64,000 nucleotides of DNA from Streptomyces lucensis JCM 4490 (GCF_014650035.1 NZ_BMUE01000010.1:62001-126000), one strand, 5' to 3'; numbered from the stretch's first letter, positions 8,900-17,638 are shown. A program made the numbers and translations. The notes: a model not told the origin generated them from the letters alone.

Positions 8900-9936
8900 T
8901 TGCTGGCCTCCGCGCGCTTGCGGACCCAGGCGTTGAGCAGGGTCGCGAGGAGCAGCATCGCTCCGAGGAAGAACTTGAACCAGTCCGGGTTCCACTCGGC
9001 GAAGACGATGCCCTTGCTGGTCATGCCGAACAGGAGCGCGCCGACGGCCGAGCCGACGGCGCTGCCGTAGCCGCCGGTGATGAGGCAGCCGCCGATGACG
9101 GCCGCGATGATGTAGATCAGCTCGTTGCCGACGCCCTCGCCGGACTGGACGGCGTCGAAGGAGAAGAGCAGGTGCTGGCCGGAGATCCAGGCACCGAGGG
9201 CGACGCCCATGTAGAGGGCGATCTTGGTCCGGGCGACCGGGACGCCGACCGCGCGGGCCGCGTCCGCGTTGCCGCCGACGGCGAAGATCCAGTTGCCCGC
9301 GCGGGTACGCAGCAGGATCCAGGAGCCGAGGGCGACCAGGCCCAGCCACCACAGGACGGTGACCTTGAGGTCGACGCCGCCGAAGGTGAGGGTCGAGGCG
9401 AAGACGGCGCGGGCGCTCGGGAACCCCTCCATGTCGGCGATGCTCTTGGTGGAGACCGTGTCGTCGATCAGCTTGGTGAAGCCGAGGTTCATGCCGGTCA
9501 GCATCAGGAAGGTGCCCAGGGTGACGATGAAGCTGGGCAGCTTGGTGCGGGTGAGCACGAAGCCGTTGAACGCGCCGACGGCCAGGGTGACGAGGAGCGA
9601 GACGCCCACGCCGACCCAGGTGTTCGCGGTCATCTGGTAGCTGAACATCGAGGAGACCAGCGCCGAGGACGTCACGAGGACGCCCGCCGACAGGTCGAAC
9701 TCGCCGCCGATCATCAGCAGGGCCACCGGTACGGCCATGATCCCGATGGTGGAGGAGGCGTACAGCACCGTGCTGAGGCTGGCGGCGCGCAGGAAGCCGT
9801 CGGCGGCGAAGGCGAAGAAGACGAGGACGGCGAGCGCGCCGACGACCGAGCCCAGTTCGGGACGGGCGAGCAGTTTCCGCAGCGGCGAGGTCCGCGCGAT
9901 CCTCTCGTCGACGGCCGGTTCGAGGGCGGCGTTCAC
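8896..9936 (-). CDS. sugar ABC transporter permease, RbsC/FrcB-like
   Basis: 346 residues with about eight to ten hydrophobic helices. The family motif GEFDLSAGVLVTSSAL is present, as is the late glycine-rich loop IGGCLITGGYGSAVG of BPD_transp_2 permeases. The GTG start overlaps the stop of the binding-protein gene, and its own stop overlaps the GTG of the ATPase gene, so the three genes are chained. It forms the inner-membrane channel of the importer. Confidence 0.93.
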   Translation of the reverse strand: MNAALEPAVDERIARTSPLRKLLARPELGSVVGALAVLVFFAFAADGFLRAASLSTVLYASSTIGIMAVPVALLMIGGEFDLSAGVLVTSSALVSSMFSYQMTANTWVGVGVSLLVTLAVGAFNGFVLTRTKLPSFIVTLGTFLMLTGMNLGFTKLIDDTVSTKSIADMEGFPSARAVFASTLTFGGVDLKVTVLWWLGLVALGSWILLRTRAGNWIFAVGGNADAARAVGVPVARTKIALYMGVALGAWISGQHLLFSFDAVQSGEGVGNELIYIIAAVIGGCLITGGYGSAVGSAVGALLFGMTSKGIVFAEWNPDWFKFFLGAMLLLATLLNAWVRKRAEASK

Positions 9937-10937
9937 CGGGTGCCCCGCTCGGTGAACTCCGCCAGCGCGGACGCCTGGTCCTTGGTGACGATCTGCGGGC
10001 CGGTCAGCACCGGGCGGCCGCCGCCGAGGACGTCGCCGTTGTACTTGTACAGCCACAGCAGGTCGACGGCCTGGTAGCCCTGGAGGTACGGCTGCTGGTC
10101 CACGGCGAAGCCGAGGGTGCCGTTCTTCAGCGAGGCCGCGACCTTGGCGTTGAGGTCGAAGGTGTCGATCTCGGCCTTGCTGCCCGCGTCGTCGCGCGCC
10201 TTCACGGCGGTGTCGGCATAGGGGGCGCCGAGGGTGACGACGGCGTCGAGGGACGAGTCGGCCTGCAGCTTGGCCTCGATCGCGGACTGCACGTCGGGCA
10301 TGTTCGTGCCGTTGACGTAGAGCTTGCGCAGCGTGCCGTGGAAGGTCTTGGCGACGCCGTCGCAGCGCTGCTCGTGGCCGACGTTGCCCTGCTCGTGCAG
10401 GACGCACAGGGCCTTCTTCCTGCCGCGCTTGTTGAGCTCGTCGCCCACGGCCTCGCCGGCGACGGACTCGTCCTGCCCGATGTGGGTGAGGGCGCCGAAG
10501 GCCCGGGACTCCTCGGAGCCGGAGTTCACCGTGATCACCGGGATGCCGGCCTTCTCGGCGCGGGCCACGGCGGCCTTCAGGGCGTCCGGCTTGGCGAGGG
10601 TCACGATGATGCCGTCGACCTTCTTGTCCACGGCCGCGTCCACGAGCTGCGCCTGCTGCTGGGCCTCGTCGTCGTGCGAGTACAGGAAGTTGATGTTGTC
10701 CTTGCGGGCGGCCTGCTCGGCGCCGCTCTGGACGATGTCCCAGAACGTGTCGCCGTCTCCCGAGTGGGTGATCATCGCGATGGTCCAGCGGGGGGTGTTC
10801 ACCGCCGCCCTGCCCTGGGCGGCGGCGGCCTTGCGGGCGTCCTCGGCCCGTTTGCCGCCGGTGCTGCTGCAGGCCGCCAGGGACACGGACAGTGCCCCCG
10901 CCAGCGCCATGCCTACCCAGGTCCGAAACCGTGCCAC
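9933..10937 (-). CDS. sugar-binding lipoprotein of the ABC importer
   Basis: 334 residues. A lipoprotein signal peptide ends in the lipobox LAAC (around residue 23), followed by a periplasmic-binding-protein type I fold (WTIAMITHSGDGDTFWDIVQSG, GIPVITVNSGSEESRAFG, DAVVTLGAPYADTAV). This is the Peripla_BP_4 class used for ribose, xylose, inositol and related sugars. It starts with GTG at 10937; a GAAGGG stretch lies about ten bases upstream. It is the first gene of the importer operon and is preceded by a very long hairpin. The ligand is unknown. Confidence 0.92.
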   Translation of the reverse strand: MARFRTWVGMALAGALSVSLAACSSTGGKRAEDARKAAAAQGRAAVNTPRWTIAMITHSGDGDTFWDIVQSGAEQAARKDNINFLYSHDDEAQQQAQLVDAAVDKKVDGIIVTLAKPDALKAAVARAEKAGIPVITVNSGSEESRAFGALTHIGQDESVAGEAVGDELNKRGRKKALCVLHEQGNVGHEQRCDGVAKTFHGTLRKLYVNGTNMPDVQSAIEAKLQADSSLDAVVTLGAPYADTAVKARDDAGSKAEIDTFDLNAKVAASLKNGTLGFAVDQQPYLQGYQAVDLLWLYKYNGDVLGGGRPVLTGPQIVTKDQASALAEFTERGTR

Positions 10938-10981
10938 GAGGCCGTGCCCTTCTTGCGTGCTCTTGCTCCGACGTGCGCGAG

Positions 10982-11031
10982 GGGCGGGCGCGGGCGCCGC
11001 CGGCGTGTACCGGCGGCGCCCGCGCCTGCCC
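10982..11031 (-). terminator. 22-bp stem-loop between gntR and the ABC operon
   Basis: Arms 10982-11003 and 11010-11031 pair over 22 positions with one G-U, around a 6-base loop; the central 17 bp are perfect (GGCGCGGGCGCCGCCGG on one arm). It lies on the minus-strand transcript 100 bases after the gntR stop and 45 bases before the binding-protein start. It could terminate gntR transcription, or act as an attenuator or stabiliser in the importer leader. Confidence 0.75.
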
Positions 11032-11050
11032 CGAACACCTCAGTATCGAA

Positions 11051-11067
11051 CACGGGGTACACCCGTG
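11051..11067. promoter_or_regulatory. inverted repeat CACGGG-N5-CCCGTG upstream of the ABC operon
   Basis: A perfect 6-bp inverted repeat with a 5-bp spacer sits between gntR and the binding-protein gene, next to a minus-strand GATACT sequence (centred near 11046) that could be a -10 box. The same CACGGG/CCCGTG arms recur at 11893-11916 in front of gntR with a 12-bp spacer. It is a candidate operator for the adjacent GntR protein. Confidence 0.4.
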
Positions 11068-11130
11068 ACGGGACCGGGGCAGGAGTCACCGGTCACATTG
11101 TCCGGACATCGCGACGAACACGGAGGGCCG

Positions 11131-11895
11131 TCAGGACCGCACGAGCAGCTGGAACTCGAAGGAGTAGCGCGTCGGACGGTAGGTGTGGTCACCGAACTCG
11201 ACGGCGCGGCCGGTGTCGTCGTAGGTGGTGCGCCGCATGGTGAGCAGCGGGGCGCCCTCGTGCTCGGTGAGCCGCTCGGCCTCGGCGGCCGTCGCGCCGC
11301 GGGCGCCGATGGACTGGCGGGCGCTGTGCAGGGTGATCCCCGCCGAGCGCATCAGCCGGTACAGGCCGGTGGCCTGCAGCTGGTCGGTGGCCAGGTCGAG
11401 CAGCCCCGGCGGCAGGTGATTGATCAGGTAGGCCATCGGCTCGCCGTGCGCGAGCCGCAGCCGCTCGACGCGGTGGACGTCACTGCCCTCGGCGACGCCG
11501 AGCGCGCCGGCGACCGTGGCGTCGGCCGGGACGACGGTGTTGACGAGGACCTTGGTCGCGGGACGCTGGCCGGCCGCCTCCAGGTCGTCGTAGAGGCTGC
11601 TCAGCTCCAGCGGGCGCTTGACCTGGCTGTGCACGACCTGGGTGCCGACGCCCCGGCGGCGGACGAGGAGGCCCTTGTCGACGAGCGACTGGATGGCCTG
11701 GCGGACGGTCGGCCGGGACAGGCCGAGCCGCGCGGCCAGCTCGATCTCGTTGCCCAGCAGGCTGCCCGGGGTGAGTGCGCCGTTCCCGATGGCGGACTCC
11801 AGCTGCTGGGAGAGCTGGAAGTACAACGGCACCGGGGAGCCGCGGTCCACGCGCAGGTCGAGCGACACGGTCGGGTCCACATCTGGTTTGGGCAC
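11131..11895 (-). CDS. GntR-family (HutC-type) transcriptional regulator
   Basis: 254 residues from GTG 11895. The N-terminal winged helix (about 17-80: PLYFQLSQQLESAIGNG, then LGLSRPTVRQAIQSLVDKGLL) is followed by a UTRA effector domain with ELSSLYDDLEAAGQ and VHRVERLRLAHGEPMAYLINHLP. The start is uncertain: no clear ribosome site precedes the GTG, and the frame stays open to an ATG at 11961, which would add 22 residues. It lies between the ABC operon and a divergent dehydrogenase, so it probably represses both until a sugar or sugar phosphate binds the UTRA domain. Confidence 0.88.
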   Translation of the reverse strand: MPKPDVDPTVSLDLRVDRGSPVPLYFQLSQQLESAIGNGALTPGSLLGNEIELAARLGLSRPTVRQAIQSLVDKGLLVRRRGVGTQVVHSQVKRPLELSSLYDDLEAAGQRPATKVLVNTVVPADATVAGALGVAEGSDVHRVERLRLAHGEPMAYLINHLPPGLLDLATDQLQATGLYRLMRSAGITLHSARQSIGARGATAAEAERLTEHEGAPLLTMRRTTYDDTGRAVEFGDHTYRPTRYSFEFQLLVRS

Positions 11896-11998
11896 GGGCC
11901 CGAGCGTAGTCCCGTGCACGGTTGACGGAAAGTCGTGTAGTTCGATTGTCAGGACATGCACATTGACAGGGTGGGGGGTCGGCCCTCACTTTGTCTCC

Positions 11999-13021
11999 AT
12001 GCGCATCGGGGTCATCGGTACGGGCCGCATCGGCACCCTTCACGCGAGGACGCTCAGCCGCCACCGCGAGGTGGGATCGCTGATCCTGACGGACGCGGAT
12101 CCGGCGCGGGCGCAGGAGCTGGCGCACCGGCTGGGCGAGACGGCGGCCCCGGGAGTGGACGAGGTGTTCAGGTGGGGCGTGGACGCGGTGGTGATCACCG
12201 CGGCGACGGCGGCCCACGCCGAGCTGATCGGCCGGGCGGCCCGCTCGGGCCTGCCGGTATTCTGCGAGAAGCCGATCGCCCTGGACCTGCCGGGCACGCT
12301 GCAGGCGCTCGCGGAGGTGGACGCGGCCGGGACGGTGCTGCAGATGGGCTTCCAGCGGCGGTTCGACGCGGGCTACGCCGGCGCCCGGGAGGCGGTGCGC
12401 TCGGGGCGGCTCGGCCGGCTGCACACCGTACGGGCCATGACCTGCGACCAGTCTCCTCCCCCGGCCGAGTGGCTGCCGCTGTCCGGAGGGCTGTTCCGCG
12501 ACACGCTGATCCACGACTTCGACGTGCTGCGCTGGGTGACGGGCCGCGAGGTGGCCGACGTCTACGCCACCGGCTCCGACGCCGGTCCCGCGATGTTCCG
12601 CGAGGCCGGTGACGTCGGCACGGGCGCGGCGCTGCTCACGCTGGACGACGGCACCCTGGCCACGGCCACGGCGACCCGGCTGAACGGCGCGGGCTACGAC
12701 GTCCGCATGGAACTGGCCGGGGAGCGGGACACCGTGGTGGTGGGCCTGGACGACCGTACGCCGGTCGCGTCCACCGAGCCGAGCGGGCCACCGCCCGCGG
12801 ACAAGCCGTGGAACGGTTTCCTGGAGCGCTTCGCACCCTCCTACGAGGCCGAGCTGGCCGCCTTCGTCGAGGTGGTGCGCGGCGACCGGCCCAACCCCTG
12901 CGACGGCCGGGAGGCGCTCCGGGCGCTGCGGATCGCGGAGGCCTGCGAGCTGTCCCGCCGGGAGCGCCGGCCGGTGGCCCTGACGGAGATCGCGGACCAG
13001 GACCGGCCGCCGCGCGCCTGA
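11999..13021 (+). CDS. Gfo/Idh/MocA-family NAD(P)-dependent dehydrogenase
   Basis: 340 residues. The N-terminal Rossmann fold has GVIGTGRIG (4-12), the family motif EKPIALD (about residues 92-98) and the catalytic-face motif DTLIHDFDVLRW. This is the architecture of inositol 2-dehydrogenase and related sugar oxidoreductases. Transcription is divergent from gntR and the start codons are 103 bp apart. No good ribosome site precedes the ATG, so the mRNA may be leaderless. It probably oxidises the sugar brought in by the neighbouring importer; myo-inositol or a related polyol is only a guess. Confidence 0.88.
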   Translation: MRIGVIGTGRIGTLHARTLSRHREVGSLILTDADPARAQELAHRLGETAAPGVDEVFRWGVDAVVITAATAAHAELIGRAARSGLPVFCEKPIALDLPGTLQALAEVDAAGTVLQMGFQRRFDAGYAGAREAVRSGRLGRLHTVRAMTCDQSPPPAEWLPLSGGLFRDTLIHDFDVLRWVTGREVADVYATGSDAGPAMFREAGDVGTGAALLTLDDGTLATATATRLNGAGYDVRMELAGERDTVVVGLDDRTPVASTEPSGPPPADKPWNGFLERFAPSYEAELAAFVEVVRGDRPNPCDGREALRALRIAEACELSRRERRPVALTEIADQDRPPRA

Positions 13022-13054
13022 GGGCCGCGCGGAGCGCGTCAGCGGGTCCGGCGG

Positions 13055-13732
13055 TCACTCCTCCGCGTCTTCCAGCAGTCCCGCGTCGTAGGCGAGCAGG
13101 GCGATCTGGACGCGGTTGTCGAGGCCGAGCTTGGCGAGGACGCGGGAGACGTGGGTCTTGACGGTGGCCACGCTCATGAAGAGTTCCGTGGCGATGCGGG
13201 CGTTGGCGAGTCCGCGGCCGACGGCGACGGCGACCTCGCGCTCGCGGTCGTTGAGCGCGGCGAGGCGTTCACGCGCGCGTGCCTGGCGCGCGTCGGCGGC
13301 GCTGCCGGCCGCGTGCCGCATCAACTGCCGGGTGACGGCGGGCGAGAGGACCGGGTCGCCGGCCGCGACCCGGCGCACGGCGTCGACTATCTCGGCGGGC
13401 GGGGTGTCCTTGAGGACGAATCCGGCGGCGCCCGCGCGCAGGGCGTGCAGCACCTGGTCGTCGGCGTGGAAGGTGGTGAGCACCACGATCTGCGGGGCGC
13501 CGGGGCGGGCGCGGAGCCGCTGGGTGGCGGTGAGCCCGTCCACCGACGGCATCCGGATGTCCATCAGGACGACGTCCGGCCGGGTGCGCCGCACGAGTTC
13601 CTCGGCCTGCGCGCCGTCGGCCGCCTCGCCGACGATCTCGATGTCCTGGGCCCCGCCCATCATCAGGGCGAGCCCGGCCCGTACGAGGGGGTCGTCGTCG
13701 ACGAGGAGGAGTCTGATCGGCGTCGCAGTCAT
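13055..13732 (-). CDS. NarL/LuxR-family response regulator
   Basis: 225 residues. The receiver domain has acidic residues in LLLVDDDPLVRAG, the phosphoacceptor Asp in VVLMDIRMP (near residue 57) and the conserved Lys in VLKDTPP. The C-terminal LuxR-type helix-turn-helix is LNDREREVAVAVGRG to VKTHVSRVLAKLGLDNR. The ATG is at 13732, 106 bases after the histidine kinase stop on the same strand. Partner of that kinase; its targets are unknown. Confidence 0.93.
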   Translation of the reverse strand: MTATPIRLLLVDDDPLVRAGLALMMGGAQDIEIVGEAADGAQAEELVRRTRPDVVLMDIRMPSVDGLTATQRLRARPGAPQIVVLTTFHADDQVLHALRAGAAGFVLKDTPPAEIVDAVRRVAAGDPVLSPAVTRQLMRHAAGSAADARQARARERLAALNDREREVAVAVGRGLANARIATELFMSVATVKTHVSRVLAKLGLDNRVQIALLAYDAGLLEDAEE

Positions 13733-13838
13733 GGCCCTACGTAATCATGGGCGGGCGGTGCCGCCCGGGTGGTTTTCGCCGGCCGCCGCTCCTGGGGCGG
13801 CGCGGCCCGGCGGCGGGTGCGGGGCTGGGGCGCGGCCC

Positions 13839-15101
13839 TCAGGTCTGCCCCCACGGCAGCCATGCCCGCACGCGGAACCCCCCGTCCCCGGTGGTCCCGT
13901 GCTCCAGTCGCCCGCCGGCCAGTGTCGCGCGCTCGGACAGGCCGATCAGGCCCTGGCCCGAGCCCGGGACCGGTGGCACCTCGGAGGGCGGCGCCGGATT
14001 GGTGACGGTGATCGTCAGGCCGTCGCCCCGGGTGCCGGCGAGGCGGACGGTGGCCTCGGTGCCCGGTGCGTGCTTGCGGGCGTTGGTCAGGGCCTCCTGG
14101 GCTATGCGGTAGGCGGTGCGGCCCACGGAGGCGGGGACGTCGGCGGGGTCGGCGACGCGGTGGTCGAGGGCGACCTTCATGCCCGCCTCGCGGCACTGGG
14201 CGACGAGGGCGCCGAGCGCGGCCAGCGTGGGCTGGGGCCGGCCGCCGGCCGCGTCGTCGGCCTCGCCGGCCCGCAGCACGCCGATGATCTCCCGCAGGTC
14301 CTGCAGGGCCTCGTGGGCGCTCTCCCGGATGACCCCGGCGGCCCGGGCGACCTCCTCGCTGGGGGCGTCCGGCCGGAACTCCAGGGCGCCCGCGTGCACG
14401 CTGAGCAGGGTGAGCCGGTGGGCGAGGACGTCGTGCATCTCGCGGGCGATGGCCTCGCGGGCGAGGCGCTGGGCCTGCTCGGCCCGCAGGCGTGCCTCGG
14501 TCTCCGCCCGGTGGGCCCGGTCCCTGAGGCTCAGCATCAGCATGCGTTTGGAGCGGACGAACATGCCCCAGCCGGTGACCGACACGGTGAGCAGGGCGGT
14601 GAAGGCGACGACTCCGGCGAAGGGCAGTTCGGGGTCTGGGCGCAGCCAGTAGAAGAGCGGGAGCAGCGCGAGGTCGACGCCGCCGATCCAGGCCACGTAC
14701 CGGAAGGGCCGGTGCACCGCGAGCGTGAACAGCACGATCAGCCCCGCGCCGCCGGCGGTGTTGGACAGCAGGCCGACGGGCACCATCGCGGCGGCGAGCG
14801 CGACCGGCCACCGGCGCCGCAGCCAGAGGGCGGCCACGGCGAGTACGCCCAGCACCTGGTCGAGGACGGCGAGGGAGAACGGCAGGCCGGGTTCGTCGCC
14901 CAGGGACGCCGCGGCCGCCAGTCCGAGGACGACGGCCAGCAGGAAGCAGGAGAAGTCGACGACCCAGTCGCGCGCCGTGCGCCGTGGCCGTCGTCCGAAG
15001 GCGCGGGCGTCCGGGTCGAGTTCGTGGACCAGCGCGGACGGGAACAGCCACCGGCGCCCCGTGAACCCCTGCGGCGCCCAGGCCGGTTCGTCGATGCTCA
15101 C
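13839..15101 (-). CDS. two-component sensor histidine kinase (HisKA_3)
   Basis: 420 residues, GTG start. The N-terminal half holds five or six membrane helices (about 45-190) with little extracytoplasmic sequence, so it may sense within the membrane. The dimerisation/phosphoacceptor motif is IAREMHDVLAHRL and the ATPase domain has NARKHAPGTEATV and GSGQGLIGLSERATLAGG. It phosphorylates the response regulator encoded downstream. The signal is not evident; such pairs often control neighbouring exporters, but none is here. Confidence 0.92.
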   Translation of the reverse strand: MSIDEPAWAPQGFTGRRWLFPSALVHELDPDARAFGRRPRRTARDWVVDFSCFLLAVVLGLAAAASLGDEPGLPFSLAVLDQVLGVLAVAALWLRRRWPVALAAAMVPVGLLSNTAGGAGLIVLFTLAVHRPFRYVAWIGGVDLALLPLFYWLRPDPELPFAGVVAFTALLTVSVTGWGMFVRSKRMLMLSLRDRAHRAETEARLRAEQAQRLAREAIAREMHDVLAHRLTLLSVHAGALEFRPDAPSEEVARAAGVIRESAHEALQDLREIIGVLRAGEADDAAGGRPQPTLAALGALVAQCREAGMKVALDHRVADPADVPASVGRTAYRIAQEALTNARKHAPGTEATVRLAGTRGDGLTITVTNPAPPSEVPPVPGSGQGLIGLSERATLAGGRLEHGTTGDGGFRVRAWLPWGQT

Positions 15102-15280
15102 GGTCGGCCAATGTACGCACGCGCGGCCCTCGTGGCCCCGCCGCGCACCGGATCACCGACCAAAGTCGCGCGGCTGTGGACTTTCGGTGGGGCGGCGCCC
15201 GAGGAACGCGGCCGGATGGCCGGACGGCTCCCGCCCCGCGGCCGATGCGTGGGAGGAGGCCGGGGGGCGAGAGTCGTGCC

Positions 15281-15481
15281 GTGAAGGAGTTACTGGAATT
15301 TCTCGGATTCGTCGCCCTCGTGCAGGGCGCGATGGGGCTGGTGCACGAGTTCACGCACTGGCACGTGGGGCTCGTGCAGCGGCTCGGGTTCCTCGACGGC
15401 TACGAGGTCTACGCGAGCGCCGCGCTCGTGGTGCTCGCGTTCGCGCTGTTCGCCGCCGCGGGGAGCCGTGGGTCCGGCTGA
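15281..15481 (+). CDS. small conserved membrane protein
   Basis: 66 residues from a GTG at 15281, with GGGAGGAGG and GGGGGG stretches upstream. Two hydrophobic segments (FLGFVALVQGAMGLVHEF and AALVVLAFALFAAAG) flank a short polar loop, giving a two-helix hairpin. The frame shows strong G/C third positions. Transcribed divergently from the kinase and convergent with the RNase gene. Function unknown. Confidence 0.65.
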   Translation: MKELLEFLGFVALVQGAMGLVHEFTHWHVGLVQRLGFLDGYEVYASAALVVLAFALFAAAGSRGSG

Positions 15482-15506
15482 GCACCGTCCCGTCCGCTCC
15501 GGCCGG

Positions 15507-15902
15507 TCAGCAGCCGAAGTCGACGCGATCGAACGTGGCGTAGTGGTCGGCGGTGTAGTAGTCCTCCTGGTTCTTCTCACCGGTCACGATGCGCCGGGCG
15601 CCGCGGGTGGAGGAGCCGGGGGTCTTCACGGTGTACTCGTGGTAGTAGCCGGTCGACTGCCCGGGCAGGACGTCCTCGCGGTTCTGGAAGACGATTCCGT
15701 CCTGCGAGTACGGGAAGGGGCCGCCCTGGTCGATCAGGTGCAGGGTGTCGTGGGCCTGGGACGGCAGGGCGCCGTAGCAGACGCTGCCGGCCGACGCGGC
15801 TGCCGCGTCCGCCGTGGTGGCGGAGACCGTGCCGCCGACGAGGAGGGCGGACAGGAGCGCGGCCGCGGCGCCGGTCCGGTGTATCCGTGGGGGGAATCTC
15901 AT
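15507..15902 (-). CDS. secreted guanyl-specific ribonuclease, RNase Sa type
   Basis: 131 residues. Signal peptide (about 1-34), then a mature enzyme of about 97 residues closely following RNase Sa. The disulfide cysteines are Cys42 and Cys131. Aligned catalytic residues are Glu89 (YYHEYTV), Arg100, Arg104 and His120 (DHYATF). The guanine-binding region FPYSQDGIVFQNRE is intact. It should cleave extracellular RNA after guanosine. No barstar-like inhibitor gene is adjacent, consistent with export before folding. A perfect 16-bp palindrome lies 24 bases upstream of its ATG. Confidence 0.93.
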   Translation of the reverse strand: MRFPPRIHRTGAAAALLSALLVGGTVSATTADAAAASAGSVCYGALPSQAHDTLHLIDQGGPFPYSQDGIVFQNREDVLPGQSTGYYHEYTVKTPGSSTRGARRIVTGEKNQEDYYTADHYATFDRVDFGC

Positions 15903-15925
15903 GCGCTCATGATGACGCGCGTAGA

Positions 15926-15941
15926 CGTTGACATGTCAACG
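15926..15941. promoter_or_regulatory. 16-bp perfect palindrome upstream of the RNase gene
   Basis: CGTTGACATGTCAACG is fully self-complementary and lies in the 84-bp gap between the DMT transporter stop and the RNase start, 24 bases from the RNase ATG. It is AT-rich compared with its surroundings and contains TTGACA, so it could be an operator overlapping a promoter. Confidence 0.5.
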
Positions 15942-15986
15942 ACAAGCTGAAGACGTTCACAACAAGTCCCATGAGTTCTCAGGAAG

Positions 15987-16895
15987 TCAACCTGCGACGC
16001 GGCGTCCCCACACGGTTCCCGCGAGCACCATGACACCGCCCGCGACGCTCACCGTCCCGAGCCGGTCCCCGCCCAGCACGACACCGGCCGCGGCGGCCCA
16101 CAGCGGCTCGGTGCCGAGCAGCAGGCCTACCCGGGAGGGCGAGGTGCGGCGCACGGCCCACATCTGCACGAAGAAGGCGAACACCGTGCACAGCGCGGAC
16201 AGGAACAGCAGTCCTCCCCACTCCCGCGCGCCGAGGTCCGCCGCGACCGTCCAGGGCGCCGGGCCGCCGCCGGCGGCCGCCAGCAGGGCGAAGACGGCGA
16301 CGCAGGTGCCGAGCTGGACCGTGGTGAGCGGCAGCGCGTCGGCGCCCCGCAGGGCCCTGACGCGCGCCATGGCGAGGACGTGCACCGTACGGGCGAGCGC
16401 GGCGAGCAGCATCAGCAGGTCGCCGGCCGAGGGCCGGGTGATGCCGCCGCCCTGGGTGAGCAGCACGACGCCGAACACCGACAGGGCCGCCGCGCCGAGG
16501 AAGGGGACCGTGGGCCGGGTGCGGGTGACGGCGGCCTCGGCGAGCGGGGTGAAGACCATCGTGAGGCTGATGATCAGGCCCGCGTTCGTCGCCGAGGTGT
16601 GGACGACCCCGTACGTCTCCAGCAGGAAGATCCCGCTGAGGATGAGCCCCAGCAGGGCCGCGCCCCGCCACTGGGCGGCGGTCAGTGCCCGCAGGGCGCG
16701 CCGTCCGGCCGTGGCGAGGGCGGGGAGGGCGAGCGCGAACCGCAGCACCAGGACGGCGAGCACCGTGCGGGCGGTGGTGACGTCCTTCGCCGCGAGGTAG
16801 CTGGCGCCCCAGCACACCGCGACGAGCAGGACGGGCAGGTCGGTGTGCCAGGCCCGGCGCGGCACGAGCGCGCCCGGTACGGCGATCGACGACAT
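15987..16895 (-). CDS. EamA/DMT-family transporter
   Basis: 302 residues with about ten hydrophobic helices in two repeats, typical of drug/metabolite exporters (first EamA repeat LLVAVCWGASYLAAKDVT; second FLSALCTVFAFFVQMWAVRRTSPSRVGLLLGTEPLW). Located in the cytoplasmic membrane; the substrate (metabolite or amino acid efflux) cannot be predicted. The ATG is at 16895. It lies upstream of the RNase gene on the same strand. Confidence 0.9.
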   Translation of the reverse strand: MSSIAVPGALVPRRAWHTDLPVLLVAVCWGASYLAAKDVTTARTVLAVLVLRFALALPALATAGRRALRALTAAQWRGAALLGLILSGIFLLETYGVVHTSATNAGLIISLTMVFTPLAEAAVTRTRPTVPFLGAAALSVFGVVLLTQGGGITRPSAGDLLMLLAALARTVHVLAMARVRALRGADALPLTTVQLGTCVAVFALLAAAGGGPAPWTVAADLGAREWGGLLFLSALCTVFAFFVQMWAVRRTSPSRVGLLLGTEPLWAAAAGVVLGGDRLGTVSVAGGVMVLAGTVWGRRVAG

Positions 16896-17029
16896 GGGTG
16901 CGGCTCCCCCGGTCTCCGGAGCGGGTGCGGAGACACCGGCGGCCCGCGTACGACACGATCACGGTACCGGCGGGAACGATCTTCGGCCAGGCTCGTCCCG
17001 GAAGGTGGGACCGAACCTCCGTCCGGGCC

Positions 17030-17638
17030 TCAGTAGGACCCGTACTCGGGGCGGCCCGCCAGGTCGTACGTCTGCAGGGAGACGCCGGAGCCCGTGACCC
17101 GCCCGGCCCGGTGCGTGAAACGGGTGGGGACCGCGCCCTCGGCGAACAGCCGGCGGCCGGCGCCGAGGACGACCGGGAAGGTCAGCAGGTGCAGGGTGTC
17201 GACGAGGCGCAGGTCCAGCAGGGAGCGCACCAGGGCGCCGCTGCCGTGGATCTGGAGTTCGCCGTCCGTGCGCTCCTTGAGAGCGGTGACCTCCTTGGCG
17301 AGGTCGCCGGAGACGACGGTGGTGCCGGACCACTGCGGTGCCTGGAGGGTGGAGGAGACGACGTACTTGGGGAGGGTGTTGAGCCTGGACGCGATCGGGT
17401 CGGCCGGGTCGGTCATCCGCGGCCAGTAGGAGGCGAAGATCTCGTAGGTGCGGCGGCCGAGCAGGAAGGCGCCGGCGCCGTCGAGGACCTCGGTGACGAA
17501 CCGGCCGAAGTCGTCGTCGCCGAACGGGAAGCTCCAGCCGCCCTGGTCGAAGCCGCCGCTGGGGTCCTCCTGGGGGCCGCCGGGTGCCTGGTGGACGCCG
17601 TCGAGGGTGACGAAGACGGTGGAGACGAGCTTGCCCAT
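17030..17638 (-). CDS. dihydrofolate-reductase-like (RibD C-terminal) protein
   Basis: 202 residues of the RibD_C/DHFR-like fold: LVSTVFVTLDGVHQAPGGP, FLLGRRTYEIFASYWP, LQIHGSGALVRSLLDLRLVDTLHLLTFPVVLGAGRRLF. Such stand-alone YwjB/YyaP-type proteins bind NADPH, but their substrates are mostly unknown. It is probably cytoplasmic. The ATG at 17638 is followed at 75 bases by the stop of the AIM24 gene on the same strand. Confidence 0.88.
   Translation of the reverse strand: MGKLVSTVFVTLDGVHQAPGGPQEDPSGGFDQGGWSFPFGDDDFGRFVTEVLDGAGAFLLGRRTYEIFASYWPRMTDPADPIASRLNTLPKYVVSSTLQAPQWSGTTVVSGDLAKEVTALKERTDGELQIHGSGALVRSLLDLRLVDTLHLLTFPVVLGAGRRLFAEGAVPTRFTHRAGRVTGSGVSLQTYDLAGRPEYGSY

Noticed and set aside
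11947..11968. TGTCA-N12-TGACA as a GntR operator
   Set aside because: The arms are only five bases with a long spacer; the CACGGG/CCCGTG repeats are better candidates.
15507..15902. Interpretation of the RNase as a toxin-antitoxin pair
   Set aside because: No barstar-like or other small gene flanks it, and it has a clear signal peptide and RNase Sa sequence.
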